DNA of 64,000 bases from Streptomyces sp. CB02923 (GTDB taxonomy: Bacteria; Actinomycetota; Actinomycetes; Streptomycetales; Streptomycetaceae): contig NZ_LWKZ01000012.1 of NCBI RefSeq assembly GCF_001905005.1, positions 1,169,061 to 1,233,060 on the forward strand, in the 5' to 3' direction. The translations under genes and the position numbers were made by a program. The notes below the pieces were generated by a model that was given only the letters and a program-made list of their open reading frames with translations, did not search any database and was not told the origin of the DNA. Positions 50,922-59,940 of this stretch are shown here, one piece after another. Numbering within the stretch: the first letter of the stretch is position 1; every line of letters starts with the position of its first letter.

Positions 50922-53900
50922 GTGGCCAAGCCGCCCTTCACGCATCTGCACGTGCACACCCAGTACTCGCTGCTGGACGGTGCCGCGCGGCTGAAGGACA
51001 TGTTCAACGCGTGCAAAGAAATGGACATGACGCACATCGCCATGTCCGACCACGGCAACCTCCACGGCGCCTACGACTTCTTCCACTCCGCCCAGTCGGC
51101 CGGCGTCACGCCGATCATCGGCATCGAGGCGTACGTGGCGCCCGAGTCGCGGCGCACCAAGCGCAAGATCCAGTGGGGCCAGCCGCACCAGAAGCGCGAC
51201 GACGTCTCCGGTTCCGGCGGCTACACCCACAAGACCATCTGGGCGGCGAACAGCACCGGGCTGCACAACCTCTTCAAGCTCTCCTCCGACGCGTACCGGG
51301 AGGGCTGGCTCCAGAAGTGGCCCCGGATGGACAAGGAGACGATCTCCCAGTGGTCCGAGGGCCTGATCGCCTCCACCGGCTGCCCCTCCGGTGAGCTGCA
51401 GACCCGGCTGCGCCTCGGCCAGTTCGACGAGGCGCTGAAGGCCGCCTCCGAATACCAGGACATCTTCGGCAAGGACCGCTACTTCCTGGAGCTGATGGAC
51501 CACGGCATCGAGATCGAGCGCCGGGTCCGCGACGGTCTGCTGGAGGTCGGCAAGAAGCTCGGCATCCCGCCGCTGGTCACCAACGACTCCCACTACACCT
51601 ACGCGCACGAGGCGACCGCCCACGACGCCCTGCTGTGCATCCAGACCGGCAAGAACCTCTCGGACCCCGACCGCTTCCGGTTCGACGGCACCGGCTACTA
51701 CCTGAAGTCCACGGACGAGATGTACGCCATCGACTCCTCGGACGCCTGGCAGGAGGGCTGCCGCAACACCCTCCTGGTCGCCGAGCAGATCGACACCACC
51801 GGCATGTTCGAGAAGCGCGACCTGATGCCGAAGTTCGACATCCCCGAGGGGTTCACCGAGGTCACCTGGTTCCAGGAGGAGGTGCGGCGCGGCATGGAGC
51901 GCCGCTACCCGGGCGGCGTCCCCGAGGACCGGCAGAAGCAGGCCGCGTACGAGATGGACGTCATCATCCAGATGGGGTTCCCCGGCTACTTCCTCGTGGT
52001 CGCCGACTTCATCATGTGGGCCAAGCGCAACGACATCGCGGTGGGCCCCGGCCGTGGTTCCGCCGCGGGTTCGATCGTCGCGTACGCGATGGGCATCACC
52101 GACCTCGACCCGGTCACGCACGGTCTGATCTTCGAGCGGTTCCTCAACCCCGAGCGCGTCTCGATGCCCGATGTCGACATCGACTTCGACGAGCGCAGGC
52201 GCGTCGAGGTGATCCGGTACGTCACCGAGAAGTACGGCGAGGACAAGGTCGCCATGATCGGTACGTACGGCAAGATCAAGGCGAAGAACGCCATCAAGGA
52301 CTCCGCGCGGGTGCTGGGCTACCCGTACGCGATGGGCGACCGGCTCACGAAGGCGATGCCCGCCGACGTCCTGGGCAAGGGCATCGACCTCAACGGCATC
52401 ACCGACCCCGCGCACCCCCGCTACAGCGAGGCGGGCGAGATCCGGGGGATGTACGAGAACGAACCGGACGTGAAGAAGGTCATCGACACCGCCAAGGGCG
52501 TCGAGGGCCTGGTCCGGCAGATGGGTGTGCACGCGGCCGGCGTGATCATGTCCAGCGAGCCGATCGTCGACCACGCCCCGCTCTGGACGCGGCACACCGA
52601 CGGCGTGACGATCACGCAGTGGGACTACCCGCAGTGCGAGTCGCTCGGCCTGCTGAAGATGGACTTCCTGGGCCTGCGCAACCTCACCATCATGGACGAC
52701 GCCCGCAAGATGGTGGAGGCCAACAAGGGCGTCACGCTGGACCTCCTGGAGATCCCGCTCGACGACCCGAAGACGTACGAACTGCTCTGCCGCGGTGACA
52801 CCCTCGGCGTCTTCCAGTTCGACGGCGGTCCGATGCGTTCGCTGCTGCGCCAGATGCAGCCCGACAACTTCGAGGACATTTCCGCCGTGTCGGCCCTGTA
52901 CCGGCCGGGCCCGATGGGCATGAACTCGCACATCAACTACGCCGAGCGCAAGAACGGCCGCCAGGAGATCACCCCGATCCACCCGGAGCTGGCGGAGCCG
53001 CTCAAGGAGACCCTCGGTCTGACCTACGGCCTCATCGTCTACCAGGAGCAGGTGCAGAAGGCCGCCCAGATCGTCGCCGGGTACAGCCTCGGCGAGGCCG
53101 ACATCCTCCGCCGCGTCATGGGCAAGAAGAAGCCCGAGGAACTGGCGAAGAACTTCACCATCTTCCAGGCCGGTGCCCGCAAGGGCGGCTACACCGACGC
53201 GGCGATCCAGGCGCTGTGGGACGTCCTGGTCCCCTTCGCCGGCTACGCGTTCAACAAGGCGCACTCCTCCGCGTACGGACTCGTCACGTACTGGACCGCC
53301 TACCTCAAGGCGAACTACCCGGCGGAGTACATGTCCGCGCTGCTCACCTCGGTGCGCGACGACAAGGACAAGTCGGCGGTCTACCTCAACGAGTGCCGCC
53401 GCATGGGCATCAAGGTGCTCCCGCCGAACGTGAACGAGTCCCTGGCGAACTTCGCCGCCCAGGGCGACGACGTGATCCTCTTCGGCCTCACCGCCGTGCG
53501 CAACGTCGGCCAGAACGTCGTCGACTCGATCATCCGCTGCCGCAAGGCCAAGGGGAAGTACTCCTCCTTCCCCGACTACCTCGACAAGGTCGAGGCGGTC
53601 GTGTGCAACAAGCGCACCACGGAGTCGCTGATCAAGGCGGGTGCCTTCGACGAGATGGGGCACACCCGCAAGGGCCTGACCGCGCACTACGAACCCATGA
53701 TCGACAACGTGGTGCAGGTCAAGCGCAAGGAGGCCGAGGGGCAGTTCGACCTCTTCGGCGGGATGGGCGACGACAGCGCCGACGACGGCCCCGGCTTCGG
53801 CATGGACATCGAGTTCTCCGACATCGAGTGGGACAAGACGTACCTGCTCGCGCAGGAGCGCGAGATGCTCGGCCTGTACGTCTCCGACCACCCCCTGTTC

Positions 53901-54464
53901 GGCCTGGAGCACGTCCTGTCCGACAAGGCGGACGCGGCGATCTCCCAGCTGACCGGCGGCGACTACTCCGACGGCTCGATCGTCACCATCGGCGGCATCA
54001 TCTCCGGCCTCCAGCGCAAGATGACCAAGCAGGGCAACGCCTGGGCCATCGCCACCGTCGAGGACCTGGCCGGCTCCATCGAGTGCATGTTCTTCCCGGC
54101 GACGTACCAGCTGGTCTCCACCCAACTCGTCGAGGACACCGTCGTCTTCGTCAAGGGGCGGCTGGACAAGCGCGAGGACATCCCGCGGCTGGTCGCCATG
54201 GAGATGATGGTTCCCGACCTCTCGGAGGCCGGCGCCAACGCCCCCGTGACGATCACGATCCCCACGGTCAAGGTCACCCCGCCGCTGGTCGAGAAACTGG
54301 GCGAGGTGCTCACCAGCCACCGCGGCGCGACCGAGGTGCGGATCAAGCTCCAGGGGGCGCGCAAGACGACGGTGCTCCGGCTGGACCGGCACCGGGTGAC
54401 GCCGGACCCGTCCCTCTTCGGCGACCTGAAGGTGCTGCTGGGGCCGTCCTGCCTGGCGGGCTGA
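50922..54464 (+). CDS. dnaE: DNA polymerase III alpha subunit
   Basis: The 1180-residue protein starts with GTG 9 nt after GGAGG. The PHP domain begins HLHVHTQYSLLDG, with SDHGN next. The polymerase active site includes GRGSAAGSIVAYA and PDVDIDFDERRR with Asp417, Asp419 and Asp421. The tandem HhH and OB regions follow, and QFDLFGG at 941 is the beta-clamp-binding motif. This is the DnaE1-type replicative polymerase of GC-rich Gram-positives, whose PHP domain may proofread. Confidence 0.97.
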   Translation: MAKPPFTHLHVHTQYSLLDGAARLKDMFNACKEMDMTHIAMSDHGNLHGAYDFFHSAQSAGVTPIIGIEAYVAPESRRTKRKIQWGQPHQKRDDVSGSGGYTHKTIWAANSTGLHNLFKLSSDAYREGWLQKWPRMDKETISQWSEGLIASTGCPSGELQTRLRLGQFDEALKAASEYQDIFGKDRYFLELMDHGIEIERRVRDGLLEVGKKLGIPPLVTNDSHYTYAHEATAHDALLCIQTGKNLSDPDRFRFDGTGYYLKSTDEMYAIDSSDAWQEGCRNTLLVAEQIDTTGMFEKRDLMPKFDIPEGFTEVTWFQEEVRRGMERRYPGGVPEDRQKQAAYEMDVIIQMGFPGYFLVVADFIMWAKRNDIAVGPGRGSAAGSIVAYAMGITDLDPVTHGLIFERFLNPERVSMPDVDIDFDERRRVEVIRYVTEKYGEDKVAMIGTYGKIKAKNAIKDSARVLGYPYAMGDRLTKAMPADVLGKGIDLNGITDPAHPRYSEAGEIRGMYENEPDVKKVIDTAKGVEGLVRQMGVHAAGVIMSSEPIVDHAPLWTRHTDGVTITQWDYPQCESLGLLKMDFLGLRNLTIMDDARKMVEANKGVTLDLLEIPLDDPKTYELLCRGDTLGVFQFDGGPMRSLLRQMQPDNFEDISAVSALYRPGPMGMNSHINYAERKNGRQEITPIHPELAEPLKETLGLTYGLIVYQEQVQKAAQIVAGYSLGEADILRRVMGKKKPEELAKNFTIFQAGARKGGYTDAAIQALWDVLVPFAGYAFNKAHSSAYGLVTYWTAYLKANYPAEYMSALLTSVRDDKDKSAVYLNECRRMGIKVLPPNVNESLANFAAQGDDVILFGLTAVRNVGQNVVDSIIRCRKAKGKYSSFPDYLDKVEAVVCNKRTTESLIKAGAFDEMGHTRKGLTAHYEPMIDNVVQVKRKEAEGQFDLFGGMGDDSADDGPGFGMDIEFSDIEWDKTYLLAQEREMLGLYVSDHPLFGLEHVLSDKADAAISQLTGGDYSDGSIVTIGGIISGLQRKMTKQGNAWAIATVEDLAGSIECMFFPATYQLVSTQLVEDTVVFVKGRLDKREDIPRLVAMEMMVPDLSEAGANAPVTITIPTVKVTPPLVEKLGEVLTSHRGATEVRIKLQGARKTTVLRLDRHRVTPDPSLFGDLKVLLGPSCLAG

Positions 54465-54491
54465 GCGGGCTGAGCGGGCCGAGTGGGTGAG

Positions 54492-54521
54492 CGGTGCCGG
54501 GGGCCGAGGTTCCCGGCACCG
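54492..54521 (+). terminator. dnaE terminator hairpin
   Basis: Arms CGGTGCCGGG and CCCGGCACCG with a 10-nt loop lie 28 bp after the dnaE stop. Confidence 0.7.
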
Positions 54522-54681
54522 TGACGCCCCCGGGCTCCGTACGGCCGACAGGGTGCGTGGCGACTTTGTACAACCGCGAAACTAATTTGCCCAACCGGTG
54601 GAAAGCCATGGCGTAAACCGGACATCTACGCGAGTAGCGTTCCCAACGGAACGAACTTTCGCGTGAGGGATGGTTTCGTCA

Positions 54682-54927
54682 ATGAACGCAGCAGTGATCA
54701 ACAAGGCCGTCTTCCTCCTCAGGGACGCTCACCTCTCGCCCCTGCAGGCCCGCCACGGCCTGGCCGCCTACTTCCCGGGTCTGGACATGACCGACCGGGT
54801 GCGGCACGTCCAGGCGGCGTACGACATCGTCAGCGGCGGCCGCCCGGCGTGCCGGACCAAGGCGTCCGACCTGACGCAGCCCCGTTACTTCGCGGCGGCC
54901 CACGAGCGGCACGGCTTCACGGACTGA
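54682..54927 (+). CDS. Small conserved-looking hypothetical protein
   Basis: The 81-residue protein begins MNAAVINKAVFLLRDAHL. ATG 54682 is preferred because GAGGG lies upstream at useful spacing; ATG 54670 is too close to it. The sequence is mixed, with no membrane span, and contains LQARHGLAAYFPGLDM and DLTQPRYFAAAHERHGF. Codon use is coding-like. I do not recognise the family. A TTGTACAACC stretch about 110 bp upstream could be part of its promoter. Confidence 0.6.
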   Translation: MNAAVINKAVFLLRDAHLSPLQARHGLAAYFPGLDMTDRVRHVQAAYDIVSGGRPACRTKASDLTQPRYFAAAHERHGFTD

Positions 54928-54962
54928 GGCTCGCCGGAGGCAGAGACGGCGCACGGAGCGCA

Positions 54963-54995
54963 AGAGGGGCGCACCCCAAACGGGTGCGCCCCTCT
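54963..54995. terminator. Bidirectional hairpin between convergent small genes
   Basis: A perfect 14-bp stem with a 5-nt loop (CAAAC) lies between stops at 54927 (+) and 55014 (-). On the plus strand it is followed by ACTGC rather than a U-tract. Confidence 0.8.
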
Positions 54996-55013
54996 ACTGC
55001 TGTGTGACGGCAG

Positions 55014-55190
55014 TCAGTTGTGGCCGAAGCGGCGCTGGTGCTTACGGGCAACGTCGCGCGGGGTCGCCTCCACGGACTGGGCCGATGCCTGGGCCTCCAT
55101 CGCCGACCGCTCGGCGTCCTGGCGGTTGCGCTCAGTGGTCTGAGCGCCCTTCTCCTGCTGATTACGGTCGCGATTCTTGTTCTTGGCCAT
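55014..55190 (-). CDS. Small basic/acidic disordered protein (58 aa)
   Basis: The 58-residue protein starts at ATG 55190 after AGGAGG. It reads MAKNKNRDRNQQEKGAQ, then a Glu/Gln/Ala stretch, and ends DVARKHQRRFGHN. It is highly hydrophilic, without a hydrophobic core, so it is probably disordered or binds nucleic acid. The excellent ribosome site and the terminator at its 3' end support a real gene. Function unknown. Confidence 0.7.
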   Translation of the reverse strand: MAKNKNRDRNQQEKGAQTTERNRQDAERSAMEAQASAQSVEATPRDVARKHQRRFGHN

Positions 55191-55464
55191 GACCGTGCCT
55201 CCTGAGGGGGATCCTGGGATCGGGGCCGTGACCAGGCTTACACGCGCCGTTGTTCCGCGCATTTCGGGCAATTACCGTGAGTAATGCGTCGCTCCACGTG
55301 GTGTGTTCGCCCTCGGCGCCGGATCCGCCACGCCGATGATCGAGTTCGGGCAGTTAACCCCCGTACGGTCGGGCAGACTCGAAGGAAAGCAGAAGCAAAA
55401 ATCTCGGGCCACGGGCCGAGCCGGGGGGCGTCCGACTTCAGCACCTCAGGGAAGAGGGTGGAAC

Positions 55465-56796
55465 GTGGATCGCTGCGTCGTCCTGGTGGACGCCGGATAC
55501 TTGCTGGGCGCCGCCGCGAGCCTGCTCGCCGGAGAGCCCACCCGGTCCCGGATCACTGTCGATCACGCCGCCCTCATCCAGGGCCTGCGACAGCGCGCCG
55601 AGGCCGACACGGAACGGCCGTTGCTGCGCATCTACTGGTTCGACGGCGCGCCCGACCGGGTGCCGCAGCCCGAGCACCGGCGGCTGCGCGTCATGTCGCG
55701 GGTCACCGTCCGGCTCGGCGCGCTGACCCGCAGCGACGGCCGCTGGGCCCAGAAAGGCGTCGACGCCGCGATGCACGCGGAGTTGACCGAACTGGCCCGC
55801 AACCGGGCCTGCTCCGACATCGTGCTCGTCACCGGCGACGGCGACCTGCTGCCCGGCCTGATGTCGGCCAAGGAGCACGGCGTCGCCGTACACCTGTGGG
55901 CCGTACAGGCCGCCGACGGCGACTACAACCAGTCCGAGGACCTCGTCGCCGAGGCCGACGAGCGGCGGGTCCTCGACCGGGCGTGGATCACCCGCGCCGT
56001 GCGCCTCAAGGAGCTCGGCGGCCCCTGCGCGCCGCCGCCCGTACCGCGGCCGGAGATCGCCGCCATCCTCTCGGCGCCCCTGCCCGAATCCGCCGTCGCG
56101 GCCGCCGCGGCCGCGGCCTCCGCCGCCCACGACGCGGAGCGGGCCGCCGTCCGTGACCGCAACGGCGCGAACGGCACACCGCGGCCCGCCCCCGCGGAGC
56201 GGGCCGGCTCCACCGGGGCGTGCGCCCGGCCGGGCGCCGCCGAGCGGGACGCCGAGGGCGGCGCGCCGGGCGGCAAGGGCGCGCCGGTCCCCACCCCGAA
56301 GGACCTCGCCGACCTGAACCGGGGGCCCGGCGCCGGGCCGGGCGGGGCCTCTGGGGCCCCGGCCCCCGTCCCCAGCGCGACGCTGCGCTGGTCCTCCGAC
56401 AAGGGCTGGGTCGAGCGCGGCGGCCCGGTCGGCGAACCGCCCGAAACCGCCTCGCTCCCGACACTCGCCCAGCTCACCAGCGCGGAGCAGCGCTGGGCCG
56501 ACCGCGAGGAGGACATCACGGCCGTCAGCGGCGACCCCTTCGAAGTGGGCCAGGTCTTCGCCCGCCGCTGGACGGAACGGCTCTCCGACACGGCCCACCT
56601 CCAGCAGATCTCCACGGAGTACCCCCGCATTCCGCACCGCATCGACGGCGAACTGCTCCGTTACGCGGCCCGCTTCGGCCTCCTCGCCCACAAGGACGAC
56701 CAGATCGACGAGCACGACCGGTATGCGATCCGCGCCGGTTTCTGGCGCGAAGTCGACCTCCGGACGGCGGCGTCCCACGTGCCGGTGGGGGAGTGA
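55465..56796 (+). CDS. NYN-domain (PIN-like) protein
   Basis: The 443-residue protein starts with GTG. The N-terminal NYN/LabA domain (~1-185) has VDRCVVLVDAGYLLGAAAS, GVDAAMHAELTELA and DIVLVTGDGDLLPGL, placing the expected acidic metal residues (Asp in VLVDAG, GVD and TGDGD). This fold occurs in RNases. A Pro/Ala-rich linker (~190-330) joins a C-terminal helical domain (GQVFARRWTERL, YPRIPHRIDGELLRYAARFG) that looks like a winged-helix or LOTUS-like partner. RNA cleavage is plausible but inferred. Confidence 0.82.
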   Translation: MDRCVVLVDAGYLLGAAASLLAGEPTRSRITVDHAALIQGLRQRAEADTERPLLRIYWFDGAPDRVPQPEHRRLRVMSRVTVRLGALTRSDGRWAQKGVDAAMHAELTELARNRACSDIVLVTGDGDLLPGLMSAKEHGVAVHLWAVQAADGDYNQSEDLVAEADERRVLDRAWITRAVRLKELGGPCAPPPVPRPEIAAILSAPLPESAVAAAAAAASAAHDAERAAVRDRNGANGTPRPAPAERAGSTGACARPGAAERDAEGGAPGGKGAPVPTPKDLADLNRGPGAGPGGASGAPAPVPSATLRWSSDKGWVERGGPVGEPPETASLPTLAQLTSAEQRWADREEDITAVSGDPFEVGQVFARRWTERLSDTAHLQQISTEYPRIPHRIDGELLRYAARFGLLAHKDDQIDEHDRYAIRAGFWREVDLRTAASHVPVGE

Positions 56797-56883
56797 GGGC
56801 GGAGCCGCCCGCAGGTCCGGACGGCGCGGTCCGGCGGCCCCGCCTCCGCCGCGCGCAGGGGGTGAGGACAGTCATGGGCTCGG

Positions 56884-57918
56884 ATGCGCGTACGCTCGTT
56901 GCTCGTGAGGATGGGTGCGAAGCGGGTGGAGCGCGGCGAGCCGGTGTGTGCCGTGCGGGACCTGGTCAAGACGTACCCCGCGGTGCGCGGGCGGCGGGGA
57001 GCGGCGGGGACGCCGGCCGTGCGGGCCAGTGACGGGATCGGCCTGGACGTGCACCGGGGGGAGATCTTCGGGCTGCTCGGGCCGAACGGAGCCGGCAAGT
57101 CGACGCTGGTGCGGCAGCTCACCGGGCTGCTGCGCCCCGACTCCGGCAGTGTCACCGTGCTGGGCCACGACCTGGTCCGGCACCCGGAGCGCGCCTCGCG
57201 CCTGCTCGGATACCTGGGCCAGGAGTCGAGCGCCCTGGACGAGATGACGGTCGCGCTGGCCGTGGAGACCACCGGCCGCCTGCGCGGCCTGGCGGCCCGG
57301 GACGCGCGCGCCGAGCGGGACGAGGTGGTGGCGGAGCTGGGGCTCGGCGAGATCGCCGGACGCCCGCTCAAGCGGCTCTCCGGGGGCCAGCGCCGCCTCG
57401 CGTGCTTCGCCGCCGTACTGGTCGGCGAGCGGCCGCTGCTGGTCCTGGACGAGCCGACCACCGGCATGGACCCGGTGGCGCGCCGCGCCGTGTGGGCCGC
57501 CGTGGACCGGCGCCGGGCGGAACGCGGCGCCACCGTGCTGCTGGTGACGCACAACGTCATCGAGGCGGAGAGCGTGCTGGACCGGGTCGCGGTGATCGAC
57601 CGCGGCAAGGTCATCGCCTGCGACACGCCCGGCGGGCTGAAGAGCCTGGTGGGTGAAGAGGTGCGGCTGGAGCTGGTGTGGCGGGAGCAGGCGCCGCTGG
57701 ACGTGCCCGCGGTGGCCGCGCTGCGCGAGGACGCACGGGCCAGCGGGCGGCGCTGGACGCTGCGGCTGCCGCCGGACCGGGCGCGGGAGGCGGTGGCCGC
57801 CGTGACGGCCGGTCCGGCCTTCGCCGCGCTGGACGACTTCACACTCGCGACGCCGAGCCTGGAAGATGTGTACCTCGCGCTCGGGGGCCGTACGGAGGAA
57901 GGCTTGGTGAAGGCGTGA
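56884..57918 (+). CDS. ABC transporter ATP-binding protein
   Basis: The 344-residue protein is a complete ABC ATPase: Walker A GPNGAGKST, Q-loop YLGQESSALDEMT, signature LSGGQRRLA, Walker B LLVLDEPTTGMDP and H-loop LVTHN. The C-terminal extension (~225-344) is DrrA-like. It powers the ABC-2 permease encoded next, with a GTGA overlap. ATG 56884 is used; ATG 56911 is an equally possible start since neither has a well-spaced ribosome site. Substrate unknown. Confidence 0.92.
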   Translation: MRVRSLLVRMGAKRVERGEPVCAVRDLVKTYPAVRGRRGAAGTPAVRASDGIGLDVHRGEIFGLLGPNGAGKSTLVRQLTGLLRPDSGSVTVLGHDLVRHPERASRLLGYLGQESSALDEMTVALAVETTGRLRGLAARDARAERDEVVAELGLGEIAGRPLKRLSGGQRRLACFAAVLVGERPLLVLDEPTTGMDPVARRAVWAAVDRRRAERGATVLLVTHNVIEAESVLDRVAVIDRGKVIACDTPGGLKSLVGEEVRLELVWREQAPLDVPAVAALREDARASGRRWTLRLPPDRAREAVAAVTAGPAFAALDDFTLATPSLEDVYLALGGRTEEGLVKA

Positions 57919-58772
57919 GCGTGGTTCCCGCGGAGGCGAAGGCACAGGCGGTGGCGTCGGCCGCGGCCGGGCCGGGGAGCGCCGCCGGCCCGCGGCCGGA
58001 CGCGGACGGTCCGGCCCCCGCGCCGCTGGCGCCCGCGGCCCGTCTGCTGCCCGCTCTCGGTGCCGTGTACCGGGCCCAGCTGTCGCGGGCCCGGGTGGCC
58101 CGCATCCCGCTGCTGTTCGTGGCGACCTTCCAGTCGATCGGGATCATGGTCCTGATGCGCGGTGTGGTCGACGGGGGTGACGCCGCGCGCGCCGTCGTGG
58201 CCGGTTCGAGTGTGCTGGTCGTGGCGTTCGTGGCGCTGAACCTGCTGGCCCAGTACTTCGGGCAGCTGCGCGCCAGCGGCGGCCTCGACCACTACGCCAC
58301 GCTGCCGGTGCCGCCCGCCGCGGTGGTGCTGGGCGCGGCCGCCGCGTACGCCTCGTTCACCGCGCCGGGGACCGTGGTCACGGCCGTGACCGGGTGTCTG
58401 CTGTTCCAGCTGCCGATGGCGAACCTGTGGGTGCTGATCGCGGTGATCCCGCTGGCGGGAGCGGCCCTCGCCGGGCTCGGCGCCGCGCTGGGCCTGCTCG
58501 CGCCGCGGCCGGAACTGGCCACACTCTGCGGCCAGTTGGGCATGTCCGCGGCCTTGCTGCTGGGTGTGCTGCCGGCCGCCGGGCTGCCCGTGCCGATCTC
58601 GTACGCGCGAGACCTGCTGCCGTCGACCTACGGGGTCGAGGCCCTGGCGCGCGGCTTCGACGCCCGGCCCGACTGGCTGGCGGTCCTCGTGGACCTGGGA
58701 GTCTGCGCGGCCGTCGGCGTCCTGTCGCTGGCCGTGGCGACCTGGGCGTACCGCCGGGCGGCCGTACGGTGA
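57915..58772 (+). CDS. ABC-2 type transporter permease
   Basis: The 285-residue protein starts with GTG inside the ATPase stop. A Pro/Ala-rich N-terminus (~1-40) is followed by six membrane spans (e.g. IPLLFVATFQSIGIMVLM, VLIAVIPLAGAALAGLGAALG, VDLGVCAAVGVLSLAVATW, listed as separate segments). LPSTYGVEALARGFDARPDW near the end is typical of ABC-2 exporters. It pairs with the ATPase of 56884-57918; cargo cannot be deduced. Confidence 0.88.
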   Translation: MSVVPAEAKAQAVASAAAGPGSAAGPRPDADGPAPAPLAPAARLLPALGAVYRAQLSRARVARIPLLFVATFQSIGIMVLMRGVVDGGDAARAVVAGSSVLVVAFVALNLLAQYFGQLRASGGLDHYATLPVPPAAVVLGAAAAYASFTAPGTVVTAVTGCLLFQLPMANLWVLIAVIPLAGAALAGLGAALGLLAPRPELATLCGQLGMSAALLLGVLPAAGLPVPISYARDLLPSTYGVEALARGFDARPDWLAVLVDLGVCAAVGVLSLAVATWAYRRAAVR

Positions 58773-58912
58773 CGGATCCGGCGGGGCGGCGGCCTTCCGG
58801 GGCTCCGGGCGACGCGCGGGGCCCGGCGGACGGGGCCGGGCAGACCGGCCGGAACCGGCCGCGGAACCGTCCTGCCGACAGCGGCACCGTGCCCACCTGG
58901 CACGATGACGGG

Positions 58913-59602
58913 GTGACCGCACCGCAGACGCCGCACGACGACCAACCGCACGAGAACCGACCGTCCGAGCACCCGTACAACCCCTGGGCCAGTCCGTCCG
59001 GGGCGTCGTCCGAACCGACCTCCGAAGGGTCCGCCGTGCACGACCGGGCCGCATTCCGCCGTGAACTGCGCGAGGCGGCGCTGATCGCGCTCGCGGTGAC
59101 GGTGTGCGGCGCGCTGCTGGGCGTCCTGTGGGCGTGGCTGGCGCCGCACGTCCCGCTCATCGGGGACGGCATCGGCAACGTCTACCTCAAGAACATCGAG
59201 GGCGAGGAGGCCATAGGAGGGGACGGCACCTTCATCCTGCTGGCCCTGGGCTTCGGTGTGGTGTGCGCGGCGGTGGCGTTCCTGATCCGCAGAGGCGGGG
59301 GCATCCCGCTGGTGGTGGCGCTGGTGGTGGGCGGACTGCTCGGCTCCGTGGTGGCCTGGCGGCTGGGCGTCTGGCTGGGGCCGTCGTCCGACCTGGCGGC
59401 GCGCGCGGCGGAGGCAGGCAAGGGCGTGCCCTTCGACGGGCCGCTGCGCCTTGAGGCCAAGGGCGCGCTGCTCGCCTGGCCGGCCGGCGCCATGATCGCC
59501 CACCTGCTCCTGACCGGCCTCTTCGGTCCCCGCGACCCGGAGCCGCCGGAGCCGGAGTGGTTTCCCGGAACGCAGCAGACCCCGCCGCCGTCGGACGGCT
59601 GA
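58913..59602 (+). CDS. DUF2567-like membrane protein
   Basis: The 229-residue protein starts with GTG (VTAPQTPHDD). The frame is open back to GTG 58769, which overlaps the permease stop and is an alternative start. A polar Pro/Glu N-terminus is followed by four hydrophobic segments: LIALAVTVCGALLGVLWAWL, FILLALGFGVVCAAVAFLI, IPLVVALVVGGLLGSVVAW, and a last span near ALLAWPAGAMIAHLLLTGLF. The pattern fits actinobacterial DUF2567; the function is unknown. Confidence 0.72.
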   Translation: MTAPQTPHDDQPHENRPSEHPYNPWASPSGASSEPTSEGSAVHDRAAFRRELREAALIALAVTVCGALLGVLWAWLAPHVPLIGDGIGNVYLKNIEGEEAIGGDGTFILLALGFGVVCAAVAFLIRRGGGIPLVVALVVGGLLGSVVAWRLGVWLGPSSDLAARAAEAGKGVPFDGPLRLEAKGALLAWPAGAMIAHLLLTGLFGPRDPEPPEPEWFPGTQQTPPPSDG

Positions 59603-59637
59603 CGGGGCCGCGCCGCGCGGCGGGCTCGCTCCGTGTC

Positions 59638-59712
59638 TCAGGCGGGGCGCCGCCCGTGATTGGCCTTGCCCTTCTTGATGCGCCACTTCCGCTTACGGGT
59701 CTTCTTCGACAT
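59638..59712 (-). CDS. Ribosomal protein bL37 (24 residues)
   Basis: The 24-residue, highly basic product begins MSKKTRKRKWR and ends KANHGRRPA. Its length and its KANHG(K/R)RP end match actinobacterial bL37, a 50S protein found by cryo-EM of mycobacterial ribosomes. A GGAGGAGG site lies about 7 nt before the ATG at 59712. The frame upstream of this ATG is non-coding in character. It lies alone between the DUF2567-like and YbaK genes. Confidence 0.85.
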   Translation of the reverse strand: MSKKTRKRKWRIKKGKANHGRRPA

Positions 59713-59940
59713 GGCGTACCTCCTCCACGGGTCGTATCGGAGGACGGCGGGGGCGTAAAGGCCTGGCGTCGTGACGGCCGGGGCGTACGGGTACATCCGG
59801 CCGCGCGGAACACGGCAAACGGCGCATGGGGCGCGCCCGGCCGCATGGGCACCGTGCGGCACCGCGCCCTCAGGCGGCCCCCCAGCCGCGCTCTCAGCCG
59901 CGCCCTCGGTTGTGCTCCAAGGCGCGCCGTCGGCCGTGCC

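Noticed and set aside
50814..54392. A ~1190-codon open frame antisense to dnaE, and similar long antisense frames over ileS (35355-38780) and ftsI (17220-20513).
   Set aside because: They mirror the codon positions of real genes in high-GC DNA, have no domain motifs, and the sense genes carry complete catalytic motifs.
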